Origin: DRPN01 sp964383915
Lineage (GTDB): Bacteria > Bacteroidota > Bacteroidia > Bacteroidales > VadinHA17
Reading direction: 5' to 3'
DNA length: 13,170 nucleotides
NCBI GenBank assembly: GCA_964383915.1
Contig: CAYLJE010000068.1
Span: forward strand, 1 to 13,170
A model generated the notes under the pieces. It saw only the letters and a list, made by a program, of their open reading frames with translations. It ran no database searches and was not told the origin of the DNA. Below, piece after piece: positions 1 through 8,075 of the stretch. How positions within the stretch are numbered: the first letter of the stretch is position 1; every line of letters starts with the position of its first letter. Both the position numbers and the translations under genes were made by a program.

Positions 1-23
1 GGTCTCAACTCATGTTTGTCTCA

Positions 24-1187
24 TCATATCTTAATAAATATTTTACGCTTAAACAGAAAACGCATCAGATAAAATACAAAGAACACATAGAAGGATGTTA
101 AAAGGAAATAACCGATGCGCAAATTCAGCGGCATGTTTGTATTAAACATATTTTCTGAGAAATGTCCCAGGTCAACCCCTACGAAACGGTTGGAGAAAGC
201 CCATAGATTAACAATATTCACAGTCATATAAATGGTTATCGGATTCATCCCTATCCAGACAAACGGGATAGCCCATTTCTGGTATTTCCACACATCCACG
301 ATCAGGTAAAACAAGCCCAGCAGCATGGCACTGTATCCCCCAGCTACCAGCACATAAGAAGAAGTCCATATTTTCTTTATCACCGGGAACTGTAATCCCC
401 ACAAATATCCAAGGATGACCATCACAGCACCTCCTCCAATAAAATACCAGACTTTTTTCATAGCGCTGGTAGATTTATTCAGCAACAGAAGGGAAGAAAA
501 CACACCCAGCAGTCCTGTAGCTATGGCAGGCAGGGTGCTCAGAATTCCCTCGGGATCCCATTGTCCGTCCCATTTTCTCAAAGGCAGGTAATGTATATCT
601 ATCCAGTTGGTCCAGTTCTGTCCTTCGGCAAAAGAAATCCGGCCCAGTCCCGGTACCGGGACAAACGAAAGAAAAGCCCAATAGGCAATCAGGATGCCCA
701 GAAACGTAATGATCAACCCGCGTAACCGCAGATTGATAAACAACAAACCGGCAAAGAGATAGATCAATGACAAACGCTGCAGCACACCCAGCAGCCGGAT
801 ATGTCCTACTCCTTTATCGATCCCACCATAATAAATGATACCCAGCAGATATAAGATGATAAATCTTCTGAACAGTCGTTTATAAGCAGCCTTTTTCCCT
901 TGTGTCTTCACCAGTTTCCCCAGGGAAAAAACCACGGACATCCCTACAATAAAAGCAAACAAAGGGAAAATCAGGTCATAAAAATGAAAACCCTGCCAGG
1001 GGGAATGATCGAACTGTGGCACAATGATTTTCCCCAGTTGCCCTCCGGTCAGGTTAAAAAAAGCCGCAAAGAAAGCGCTGCCGCCAACGATCCAGAACAT
1101 GTCAAATCCTCTTAAAACATCCACCGAGACAATCCGGCCTTTTACCGGCTCAATAGATGATTGTTCCTGTGCTTGTTGTTTTTCCAT
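24..1187 (-). CDS. DUF5009 / HGSNAT-like (NagX-type) membrane acyltransferase family protein
   Basis: Polytopic inner-membrane protein of 387 residues. The N-terminus carries the family signature SVDVLRGFDMFWI near residues 22-34, followed by about ten hydrophobic segments. The HFYDLIFPLFAFIVGMS stretch and the basic loop KRLFRRF lie in the first half, as in bacterial relatives of heparan-alpha-glucosaminide N-acetyltransferase (PF07786/DUF5009). Family members are thought to move acetyl groups onto amino sugars across the membrane, but the Bacteroidota versions are mostly uncharacterised, so the substrate is unknown. I chose the ATG at 1187. The in-frame TTG at 1190 directly before it is possible but less likely. 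The gene follows the peptidase gene by 26 bases on the same strand, so the two may be co-transcribed. No glycan-utilisation gene lies beside it to fix its role. The family call is firm and the activity is inferred. Confidence 0.85.
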   Translation of the reverse strand: MEKQQAQEQSSIEPVKGRIVSVDVLRGFDMFWIVGGSAFFAAFFNLTGGQLGKIIVPQFDHSPWQGFHFYDLIFPLFAFIVGMSVVFSLGKLVKTQGKKAAYKRLFRRFIILYLLGIIYYGGIDKGVGHIRLLGVLQRLSLIYLFAGLLFINLRLRGLIITFLGILIAYWAFLSFVPVPGLGRISFAEGQNWTNWIDIHYLPLRKWDGQWDPEGILSTLPAIATGLLGVFSSLLLLNKSTSAMKKVWYFIGGGAVMVILGYLWGLQFPVIKKIWTSSYVLVAGGYSAMLLGLFYLIVDVWKYQKWAIPFVWIGMNPITIYMTVNIVNLWAFSNRFVGVDLGHFSENMFNTNMPLNLRIGYFLLTSFYVFFVFYLMRFLFKRKIFIKI

Positions 1188-1213
1188 CAAAATAATTTTT
1201 TAAATAATTAATA

Positions 1214-3418
1214 CTATAAATTTCCCAGAATGAAATTTGTCATCCGGGTATATAAATGATACCTGTAATTTCCTCCTGATATTCCATGGTCTTTATCCGG
1301 ATATATCTGCACTTCAAACTGTTTATTGGCCTCGATCAAAGTATTCATTAACTCGATAGAGTTCTGGAAATGGACATTATCATCGCCGGTGCCGTGAATC
1401 AACAGATATTTTCCTGTCAACAGGTCACAAAAATTGAGCGGACTGTTCTCGTCATAACCTTTGGCGTTATCCTGTGGTAATCCCATATACCGTTCGGTAT
1501 AAATGGTATCATAAAAACGCCAACTGGTAACTGGGGCCACGGATATCCCCATCTTAAACACATCATGTCCTTTAAACAAACAGGAAGCCGCCATAAAACC
1601 GCCATAGCTCCAGCCGAAGATCCCGATCCGGGAAGCATCCACATACGGAAGGCTTCCCATATATTTTGCCGCTACGATCTGATCGGCCGTTTCAACCTTT
1701 CCCAATTGTCCATAAGTAATTTGTTTAAAAGCTTCTCCTCTGGCACCGGTACCCCGGTTGTCCACCGATACCACGATATATCCGCGCTGTGCCAGCAATT
1801 CGTTCCAGCCGTAACTCCAGGAATCCGTCACTGTCTGCGACCCCGGACCCCCATAGATGGTGAAAAATACCGGGTATTTTTTCTCCGGGTCAAAATCGGG
1901 AGGTTTGATCATCCAGCCGTTCAGCGATAGCCCGTCAGAAATAGTAAAAGAGAAAAACTCTTTTGGTTTTACTCCATACTTTACTACTTTCTTTTTCAAC
2001 TTCTCATTATCAATCAGTGTACGGATTAGTTTTCCTTTCGCATTATGCAGGGTCACTACCGGAGGCGCTATGACAGATGAAAAATAATTAATAAAATATT
2101 TGAATCCTTTACTAAAAGCCGCTGTATTGGTTCCAATATTTTCAGATAATTTCTTCTTCCCTTTCCCATTCAGTCTGATAACATATACAGAACGACGAAG
2201 AGGAGACTCCTCAGAAGAAGTGTAATATAACAATTGTTTTTTCTGGTCGATGCCGATCAGATGGTCCACATCCCAGGATCCCCTGGTAATCTGATTAACC
2301 AACTCCCCATGCAGCTTACAACGGTAGAAATGATTATAGCCGTCTTTTTCACTGTTAATTACAAATTCTTTTCCGTTATCCAGAAAGGTCAGGTAACGGT
2401 CCCCGATCTCCTCGATATAATATTTGTTTTTTTCACTATAGATTACCAAAGCTTTACCGGTGGACACCTCATTCAACAGGATTTCAATATGATTCTGCAG
2501 ACGGTTTTCCCGGATGATAGCCAGTTTTTCGGGATCCTTTGTCCACTTGATCCGGGGAATATACTGATCGGTTTCCATTCCGACATCCATCTCTTTACTT
2601 TTGCCCTGTGCCACATCATACACAAAGATCTGCACCACTGAATTTCTTTCTCCTGCTATGGGATACTTATAAGTGTAGTTTTCAGGATAGAGTTTCCGCT
2701 CATACAAGGTCATATTAAACTGTTTGACCCTGCTTTCATCAAACCGGTAATAAGCCAGCCGCTTACTGTCCGGCGACCAGGCGAATCCCTTTGTGAGTGC
2801 AAATTCTTCTTCATACACCCAGTCGGTGGTGCCATTGATGATATGATTGTATTTCCCGTCGGAGGTAACCATGACCTCTTTTCCTGTGATTAAGTTCAGG
2901 TAAAAAAGGTTATTATCACGTACAAAAGCTATTTTTTGCCCGTCGGGTGAAAAAGTAGCCAGCGTCTGTTTTCCCTCGCCGGATAATTTTCTGAAAGAGG
3001 CATCTGCCCTGTCGTAAATATAAAAATCAGCCCGGTATGAACGACGGTAGATTTTCTCGCGATTTGTTTCAAAAAGAATCATATCCTCCTGCGGACTGAA
3101 AGTATATCCTGCAAAGTTTTCAAAAGGAGGTTTTTCCACTTTGTCAAGATTGAAAAGAGTATCGACCGCTTCTCCTGTCTTGTAAGAAAACATGATAATC
3201 CTGGTCCCCTGTTCGGAAGTCGTATAATGCTCTCCGTCATTCATGGAACGTAACCCATGCACCGACCGGGCACGGAAAGTTCCTTTTTTGATCACATCAT
3301 CCAGGGTGATTTTTTTATAATCTTTTGCCCGGGAGATGGATGCAAAGCTTAAAAGAATAACAAAGAGGAGAGAGAATACAGACAGGTTCTTACATTGAGA
3401 ACATTTATCCGGTTTCAT
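1214..3418 (-). CDS. Dipeptidyl peptidase IV (S9B prolyl oligopeptidase family)
   Basis: Serine exopeptidase that removes X-Pro (and X-Ala) dipeptides from peptide N-termini, probably in the periplasm. It has 734 residues, close to characterised bacterial DPP IV enzymes. Residues 11-31 form a hydrophobic signal sequence. An eight-bladed beta-propeller domain follows (about 50-480), containing DWVYEEEF at 199-206, whose glutamates bind the substrate N-terminus in DPP IV. The C-terminal alpha/beta hydrolase domain has the nucleophile elbow GWSYGG (Ser604), Asp679 in HGTGDDNVHF and His711 in DKDHG. The Ser-Asp-His spacing is nearly that of human DPP4. All catalytic residues are present, so the gene should be functional. 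The start is an ATG giving a proper signal peptide. Asaccharolytic Bacteroidales use such enzymes to feed on proline-rich peptides. It lies 52 bases beyond the terminator of the preceding unit, so it probably has its own promoter, which I could not place convincingly. Confidence 0.95.
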   Translation of the reverse strand: MKPDKCSQCKNLSVFSLLFVILLSFASISRAKDYKKITLDDVIKKGTFRARSVHGLRSMNDGEHYTTSEQGTRIIMFSYKTGEAVDTLFNLDKVEKPPFENFAGYTFSPQEDMILFETNREKIYRRSYRADFYIYDRADASFRKLSGEGKQTLATFSPDGQKIAFVRDNNLFYLNLITGKEVMVTSDGKYNHIINGTTDWVYEEEFALTKGFAWSPDSKRLAYYRFDESRVKQFNMTLYERKLYPENYTYKYPIAGERNSVVQIFVYDVAQGKSKEMDVGMETDQYIPRIKWTKDPEKLAIIRENRLQNHIEILLNEVSTGKALVIYSEKNKYYIEEIGDRYLTFLDNGKEFVINSEKDGYNHFYRCKLHGELVNQITRGSWDVDHLIGIDQKKQLLYYTSSEESPLRRSVYVIRLNGKGKKKLSENIGTNTAAFSKGFKYFINYFSSVIAPPVVTLHNAKGKLIRTLIDNEKLKKKVVKYGVKPKEFFSFTISDGLSLNGWMIKPPDFDPEKKYPVFFTIYGGPGSQTVTDSWSYGWNELLAQRGYIVVSVDNRGTGARGEAFKQITYGQLGKVETADQIVAAKYMGSLPYVDASRIGIFGWSYGGFMAASCLFKGHDVFKMGISVAPVTSWRFYDTIYTERYMGLPQDNAKGYDENSPLNFCDLLTGKYLLIHGTGDDNVHFQNSIELMNTLIEANKQFEVQIYPDKDHGISGGNYRYHLYTRMTNFILGNL

Positions 3419-3470
3419 TATAACGCAATTTTAAGAAAAAGTAAAATTGATAAAATTTCATTGAATTAAC

Positions 3471-3499
3471 AAAAAAAACAGGGACGTTGCATGTCCCTG
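3471..3499 (-). terminator. Rho-independent terminator ending the minus-strand operon
   Basis: Read on the minus strand, a perfect 7-bp stem CAGGGAC/GTCCCTG (3493-3499 pairing with 3479-3485) encloses a 7-base loop and is followed directly by eight T (3471-3478). It starts 27 bases downstream of the stop of the T9SS remnant. It should stop transcription coming from the ABC operon before the peptidase gene. Confidence 0.85.
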
Positions 3500-3525
3500 C
3501 ATTAAAAATTTCATGTTTGTGTTTT

Positions 3526-4131
3526 TTAATGTTTCACAATCAGTTGCTTTACAACCGATTGTTTTCCGGCGATGAAATGGACAAAGTACACCCCGTTTAT
3601 CAGGTGCCGGGTATTGATACGTAATACGGACACTTTCGTTTGGCGGGTTTCATATACCATGTTTTTTAGCTCGTCATATATTTTTACTTCATATGTATTG
3701 CTGACCATATCTTTTGTTCCGTATGCTCTTTTCCCTGCTGTTATTTCCACAGATTCATCTGCAGGATTAGGCTGTAGGCCAAACCTCCAACCCGGTACAA
3801 TCACCTGGCCGATATAAGTATCCGATACGCCACAGTCGTTGGAGGTATGCACATGCCACTGGCCGTAATCGAAGCCTTTACCGAAACGGTATGGGACATC
3901 CTTGCCCTTTACCTGTTCATCTTCTTTGATCAGACGGCTTATATCAAAAGATGACATGGTAATCCGGGGGGCCGTTTCACGCGATAATAAAAATTGGGGA
4001 TAAATCTGAAAAACATACTCCTTTCCGGAGTAAATATGGGAAGGTGCCTGCACAGGTCGTACCTCATTTTCCCAGCTACGCCCTGCTTCGTCGCTCCTGA
4101 AAAGTAAATTGACCTCCTTCTTCCGGTTTGC
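3526..4131 (-). pseudogene. 5'-truncated T9SS type A cargo protein (C-terminal sorting domain remnant)
   Basis: The last ~80 codons encode a typical type A type IX secretion C-terminal domain: LQPNPADESVEI, then the KIYDELKNMVYE strand, then the closing LINGVYFVHFIAGKQSVVKQLIVKH type motif. In intact proteins this domain directs export across the outer membrane and attachment to the surface. Upstream, the frame is open only to a stop at 4132, five bases past the end of the LolA-like gene. It has no ATG except at an internal Met (about 3957); the only other candidate is GTG at 4053. No signal peptide can be made from any start, yet T9SS cargo must pass through Sec. I read it as the 3' end of a larger gene whose front was lost when the neighbouring operon arrived. 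The non-CTD part (with QWHVHT at about 3844-3861) is not a domain I can name confidently. Confidence 0.75.
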
Positions 4132-4136
4132 CTATC

Positions 4137-4871
4137 CTATTTCTTCAATGCCGCCTTCGTAAATAAATAAGCATCGATCTTCACATCAAGCTGCATCCTA
4201 TCAATGATAAAATCCGTTCCTTTCCCGCTCTTCAGCATGTCTTTATAAGTGATTTTCGTCGGATACCAGCGGTGACCAAACTTCTTCACATCCGTCAGAA
4301 TAATTTTCTTCAACAACTGACCGCTCTTAGCATAAAGCTCTTCTTTCAACGGCACAAAACGTTGCTTATCTACCCATATCTTCATTCTTTCATAAGCCAC
4401 ATCTTTCACTTTGGCATTGAGGTCCAGCACCTGGCACTCCCTGTTTCCAATCGTCTCCTCGCCGACAATATTAGCGTTATACACATCTTTCAGTTTCCGG
4501 TCTTCCATCATGTCTTCATAGGACATATCCGAGCCCATAACCGATTGCTTTAACATGTGTCCCGAGAGTTGTATCGTGCGGTCTGCAGAAGGTGCATAAA
4601 TCCAAAGATTATTTTTTAGTTTTAACATTTTGGTTCCTTTTTCCCGGGGAGGGGAAAGGTATTCTGTGAACGACTTATCCCTTCCTTCGGAATAGGACCT
4701 GAAACGGATGGTACGCGTATTTCGTTGGCCATAAACAATCATTTCTCCCTCAATGATTTTCGTATTCGAAATCATATTATCATCAATCTTTTCCAGAATC
4801 CTGTAAGGATCCGGTGACGGCTGGAAAAACAACCACCCGCTCAGTATTAACAATGTCAACAATATTTTCAT
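4137..4871 (-). CDS. LolA-like outer membrane lipoprotein-sorting protein
   Basis: Predicted periplasmic carrier of 244 residues. Residues 1-19 are a signal peptide with no lipobox cysteine, so the mature protein should be soluble. The rest matches the LolA_like outer membrane lipoprotein-sorting family (PF17131) seen in many Gram-negatives: an early EGEMIVYGQ strand, LKLKNNLWIYAPSADRTIQLSG at about 104-125, then MLKQSVMGSDMSYEDMM, the family's most recognisable stretch. LolA-fold proteins shield a lipid or acyl chain in a half-barrel. This family is distinct from canonical LolA and often sits beside ABC or RND transporters. It is the last intact gene of the TetR/ABC operon, 27 bases after the second permease, so it probably receives the transported lipid or lipoprotein and carries it through the periplasm. 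The cargo cannot be read from sequence. Confidence 0.85.
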   Translation of the reverse strand: MKILLTLLILSGWLFFQPSPDPYRILEKIDDNMISNTKIIEGEMIVYGQRNTRTIRFRSYSEGRDKSFTEYLSPPREKGTKMLKLKNNLWIYAPSADRTIQLSGHMLKQSVMGSDMSYEDMMEDRKLKDVYNANIVGEETIGNRECQVLDLNAKVKDVAYERMKIWVDKQRFVPLKEELYAKSGQLLKKIILTDVKKFGHRWYPTKITYKDMLKSGKGTDFIIDRMQLDVKIDAYLFTKAALKK

Positions 4872-4898
4872 TTTTCTCTTTATTTAAAGGTTCATGCG

Positions 4899-6173
4899 TT
4901 AAACTTCAATTTCTTTCAATAACTTTGCGGTATTGCGCTTAAAGATTGCAATCCCTGAAAGCATATTCCCGATCACCACGGCGATAACCCCTGGTATAAA
5001 GCCAATAGACAGTAAATCCGGTGTAAACTTTGCCCGGATAATATTCGGCATCATCATGGTGCCGCCCTGGATCATACCTGAAATATTAAGGCCATGGTAC
5101 TGCAGGTACACGGTCAATCCTATCCCTAAAAGTGTACCCACAACGGATCCGATGACCCCGATAAAGACTGCTTCCACCAGCAACATCCTGTAGATATGCC
5201 TCTTTTCTTCCCCCATGGCCAGACGGATACCAAATTCATTATAACGGCGCAACCCGCCCAGCAAACCGGCATTCCACAATACGACCGACATGATGACAAT
5301 TAACAGGAACACCATTATCCCGGAAAATTTATTCATATAATCAAGATAGTAGCCCAATGACGGCTCGTCGCGTAACCGACGCATGACCGGAGCATACGCA
5401 TCCTTGCTATAGACATAACGGGCATTGAAATCCTTTACGGTAACCAATGTTTCATTGTCATAATAAACCCCATCCCTGGAAAATCCCAGAATCTCCGTGG
5501 CGCCGTCTGCCATATCCAGCATTTTCCGGGCATCGCTCAGGTCAACGAGCATGACCGCATTGTCCATCTGTTTCACCCCGTACCGGATGGTTCCGCTCAC
5601 CGTGAAATTCTGAAAAGTCAGGCTTCCGTCCATCGTTGAGCCAATAAAAGTCACTTTATCACCAGGAGATAGATCCAGTTTCCGGGCCAGTTCATCCCCG
5701 ATCATCACCTCTCCCGGTTTTTGAGGCATATGACCCGCAGACAGCGATGTTCCCAGGTTCAGACGTTTAACTTCATCGCTATGCGACGACAGCAGATCAA
5801 CAGCCAGACCCGCCACAGGACCCTGTTTCTTTGTTTCCCCGTTCTTATCAGGGACATCAAGCATCCCGTTAAAGTGTATTCTTTCTACCCAATGATACCC
5901 GGGGTAACGTTCTCTCAACTGCCGGATCAATGTGTCAACCCCCAGCAGGGCCATATCCAACGGCATCTGAGATTCGTTTTTAGCATAGGCTTTGGTAACG
6001 ACATTGACATGCCCGGTCTGAAGACGAGCCGTCTGATCCACCAGATCTTCCATAAACCCACGTATATAACCACTCAGAGCTACCGTAAGAAATACGCCGA
6101 TCGCCACTACAATAACAGGCAGCAGGCTCCTGGATTTATCCCTGATAACACCTTTGAAGATAAATTTTATCAT
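4899..6173 (-). CDS. ABC transporter permease, LolC/E-MacB (FtsX) type
   Basis: Permease of 424 residues with the classic four-helix layout of this superfamily: TM1 about 17-37, a large periplasmic MacB_PCD-like domain about 40-280, then TM2 283-305, TM3 332-358 and TM4 388-411. The cytoplasmic coupling segment after TM2 reads EFGIRLAMGEEKRHIYRMLLVEA, as expected for FtsX-domain proteins that contact the ATPase. Such permeases do not form a substrate channel. They transmit ATPase movement to the periplasm and push lipoproteins or other ligands to a partner. The ATG overlaps the stop of the upstream permease gene by 4 bp (ATGA), so translation is likely coupled. Together with that paralogue it probably forms a heterodimer, as LolC and LolE do. 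Fusions such as the MacB ATPase domain are absent. Confidence 0.9.
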   Translation of the reverse strand: MIKFIFKGVIRDKSRSLLPVIVVAIGVFLTVALSGYIRGFMEDLVDQTARLQTGHVNVVTKAYAKNESQMPLDMALLGVDTLIRQLRERYPGYHWVERIHFNGMLDVPDKNGETKKQGPVAGLAVDLLSSHSDEVKRLNLGTSLSAGHMPQKPGEVMIGDELARKLDLSPGDKVTFIGSTMDGSLTFQNFTVSGTIRYGVKQMDNAVMLVDLSDARKMLDMADGATEILGFSRDGVYYDNETLVTVKDFNARYVYSKDAYAPVMRRLRDEPSLGYYLDYMNKFSGIMVFLLIVIMSVVLWNAGLLGGLRRYNEFGIRLAMGEEKRHIYRMLLVEAVFIGVIGSVVGTLLGIGLTVYLQYHGLNISGMIQGGTMMMPNIIRAKFTPDLLSIGFIPGVIAVVIGNMLSGIAIFKRNTAKLLKEIEV

Positions 6174-7327
6174 AACGCTTTGCCTTTTAATGCTTCAACA
6201 GGATTCATCTTGACAATCTTCCACGCCGCCAGCAGGCTGACAAAGGCAGCAGAAAAAACCAGCAAAATGAAAGTATTTAATATCAGACCAACACCATATA
6301 CCGGATAGATCGTAGGTGCAATGATAATACCCATGGTATCGCCCGACACGGAGAAACTGATGCCGGTTTTCGCAAAATAAATAAACAAGGGTGCCCCGTA
6401 CAAAAGCCCCATGGCCGTTGCAAAAATACTGTACATAGTCCCTTCGATCGTAAAGATACCGATTACCTCCGGTTTGCTTAACCCCATGGCAATATAGGTT
6501 CCTATCTCTTTTTGTCTCCTGAAAATAGAAAGTGCCTGTGTGTCGAAAATGACCAACAAACCAATGGCCAGCAGGAGCATATACATGATGGCTCCTCCCA
6601 TCTTCTTTGCGTTGATAATATCAGTAAGCGGTTTTAAAAGGGTTTTCTGATCCAGAAATTCCCATCCCGCGATCTTTTTGGGCGTATAATATTCGTTGGC
6701 AACGAACAAGGTCACTTGTCCCTTCAGGCCGGTCATGTCCCATAATCTCCGGAGTGGCATCCACAGCTGACCTGCATCAACGAACGGCACATTCGTTTCA
6801 AAGATCCCGGCCACAGTCATTTCGGCCGCATCAAACGTGCCGTTATGATCACGCCAACGCAACTGCATCCGGTCCCCCTGATGCAAATGAGCTGCTGTGG
6901 CCATCGCACGGCCGATAACAACAGGATACTCCTCCGACGAATCTTTCAGGATGTTTGTCGGAATCTTTATCGTTGTCTGGTTGACATCAATGCCTTTTAA
7001 CAGCACGGGCATCATCCTGCCCTGCGGATAGATGGTCCCCTGCCACACCAGTATAGGTGTCAGGTTCTTCTGTTTGCTGTCAGGCAGGAAGCCATGTCCC
7101 TCTTCGATCGTAAACGGATCACCAGGATCGTAAGAGGCATTCAGCAATTGTCCGGTTCCATCCTGCCACTCAATCGCATCCTGCCTGGCTTCATTATTCC
7201 ATCCGTCAATCAAACCGTTGTAAAAGATAATCAATACAAAGGCAAACGACAGGGCCAAGGCATTCAGCCATGTTTTTAAACCGGCCCTGATAAGATTCTT
7301 ATAAGCCAGTTTCAAAGACAACATCAT
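6170..7327 (-). CDS. ABC transporter permease, LolC/E-MacB (FtsX) type
   Basis: Second permease of the operon, 385 residues, only distantly similar to its neighbour. TM1 is about 19-41, a periplasmic domain spans about 45-240, and TM2 246-268, TM3 293-321 and TM4 345-370 follow. The coupling motif EIGTYIAMGLSKPEVIGIFTIEG (274-296) and the terminal MNPVEALKGK are diagnostic of FtsX-domain permeases. It starts with ATGATG at 7327; the first ATG overlaps the ATPase stop by 4 bp, which favours it. It should pair with the downstream permease and the upstream ATPase as one inner-membrane complex. The periplasmic domains of the two permeases differ in sequence, which suits a heterodimer with separate roles (one recruiting the carrier, one the cargo), as known for LolC/LolE. 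No membrane-fusion protein or TolC homologue is nearby, so a MacAB-type efflux pump is less likely. Confidence 0.9.
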   Translation of the reverse strand: MMLSLKLAYKNLIRAGLKTWLNALALSFAFVLIIFYNGLIDGWNNEARQDAIEWQDGTGQLLNASYDPGDPFTIEEGHGFLPDSKQKNLTPILVWQGTIYPQGRMMPVLLKGIDVNQTTIKIPTNILKDSSEEYPVVIGRAMATAAHLHQGDRMQLRWRDHNGTFDAAEMTVAGIFETNVPFVDAGQLWMPLRRLWDMTGLKGQVTLFVANEYYTPKKIAGWEFLDQKTLLKPLTDIINAKKMGGAIMYMLLLAIGLLVIFDTQALSIFRRQKEIGTYIAMGLSKPEVIGIFTIEGTMYSIFATAMGLLYGAPLFIYFAKTGISFSVSGDTMGIIIAPTIYPVYGVGLILNTFILLVFSAAFVSLLAAWKIVKMNPVEALKGKAL

Positions 7328-8034
7328 GGTTGTGCCGTTTTGGGTTCAAGCATTTCATCTTTGGCTACTCTGCCATCTTGCAGTGAAATTATCCGTTTCA
7401 GGTATTTCATCACCTTCTCATCGTGGGTGGCAAAAATGAAGGTGGTCTTCAGCTCTTCGTTGAGTTTCTGCATCGTCTGCATAATGATATGCGCATTTGC
7501 TGCATCCAGATTGGCCGTGGGTTCATCCGCCAGAACGATGTTGGGTCGTTTGACCATCGCCCGGGCAATCGCTACCCGCTGTGACTCACCCCCCGACAAC
7601 TGAGGCGGCTTTTTACCGGCCATGTCCTGCAAACCAACCCATTCCAATGCATCCGTCACCGCCTTTTTCCGTTCCGCCGCACTTTTCTTCAGCAACAGCA
7701 ACGACAGCTCCACGTTCTCAAAAACATTGTAAACAGGCAGCAGGTTAAAGCTTTGAAAAATAAAACCAATGTGCTGCTTCCGCAACAGGGCAGACGCTTT
7801 GGCTGACAGCCCGGACACATCCTCTCCCTCCACCGTCACCATTCCCTCCGTCGGTCTATCCAGCGATCCAATGATATTCAACATAGTGGTCTTTCCCGAT
7901 CCGCTCGGGCCGACAAACCCGGCAAATTCACCTTTGTCAAATGTCAGGGTTACATCCTTCAGTGCCGTAAACTCCCCTTCTCCTATGGGATAACGCTTAA
8001 CCAAATGCTCAATGACAATAATTTTTCCCTGCAT
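7324..8034 (-). CDS. ABC transporter ATP-binding protein, LolD/MacB type
   Basis: Cytoplasmic ATPase of 236 residues, the usual length for LolD-like subunits. All motifs are intact: Walker A GPSGSGKT (42-49), Q-loop Gln94 in FIFQSFNLLP, signature LSGGE (146-150) in LSGGESQRVAIARAM, Walker B IVLADE (166-171), D-loop ANLDA and switch His204 in FATHDE. The short linker PTEGMVTVEG and the loop FNLLPVYNVFENVEL are characteristic of the LolD/MacB/FtsE branch. It powers the two FtsX-type permeases encoded directly downstream, overlapping the first by 4 bp. It begins 41 bases after the beta-barrel gene. That is the widest gap in the operon and holds an AT-rich imperfect palindrome. Confidence 0.95.
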   Translation of the reverse strand: MQGKIIVIEHLVKRYPIGEGEFTALKDVTLTFDKGEFAGFVGPSGSGKTTMLNIIGSLDRPTEGMVTVEGEDVSGLSAKASALLRKQHIGFIFQSFNLLPVYNVFENVELSLLLLKKSAAERKKAVTDALEWVGLQDMAGKKPPQLSGGESQRVAIARAMVKRPNIVLADEPTANLDAANAHIIMQTMQKLNEELKTTFIFATHDEKVMKYLKRIISLQDGRVAKDEMLEPKTAQP

Positions 8035-8075
8035 AATACAAACCTTTTATTATGAATAATTATTAAAGAATTCTT

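Noticed and set aside
4899..8034. MacAB-TolC-type drug or peptide efflux pump
   Set aside because: The ATPase and permeases are separate polypeptides, and no periplasmic adaptor or TolC-like protein is encoded nearby. The LolA-like carrier points to lipid or lipoprotein transfer instead.
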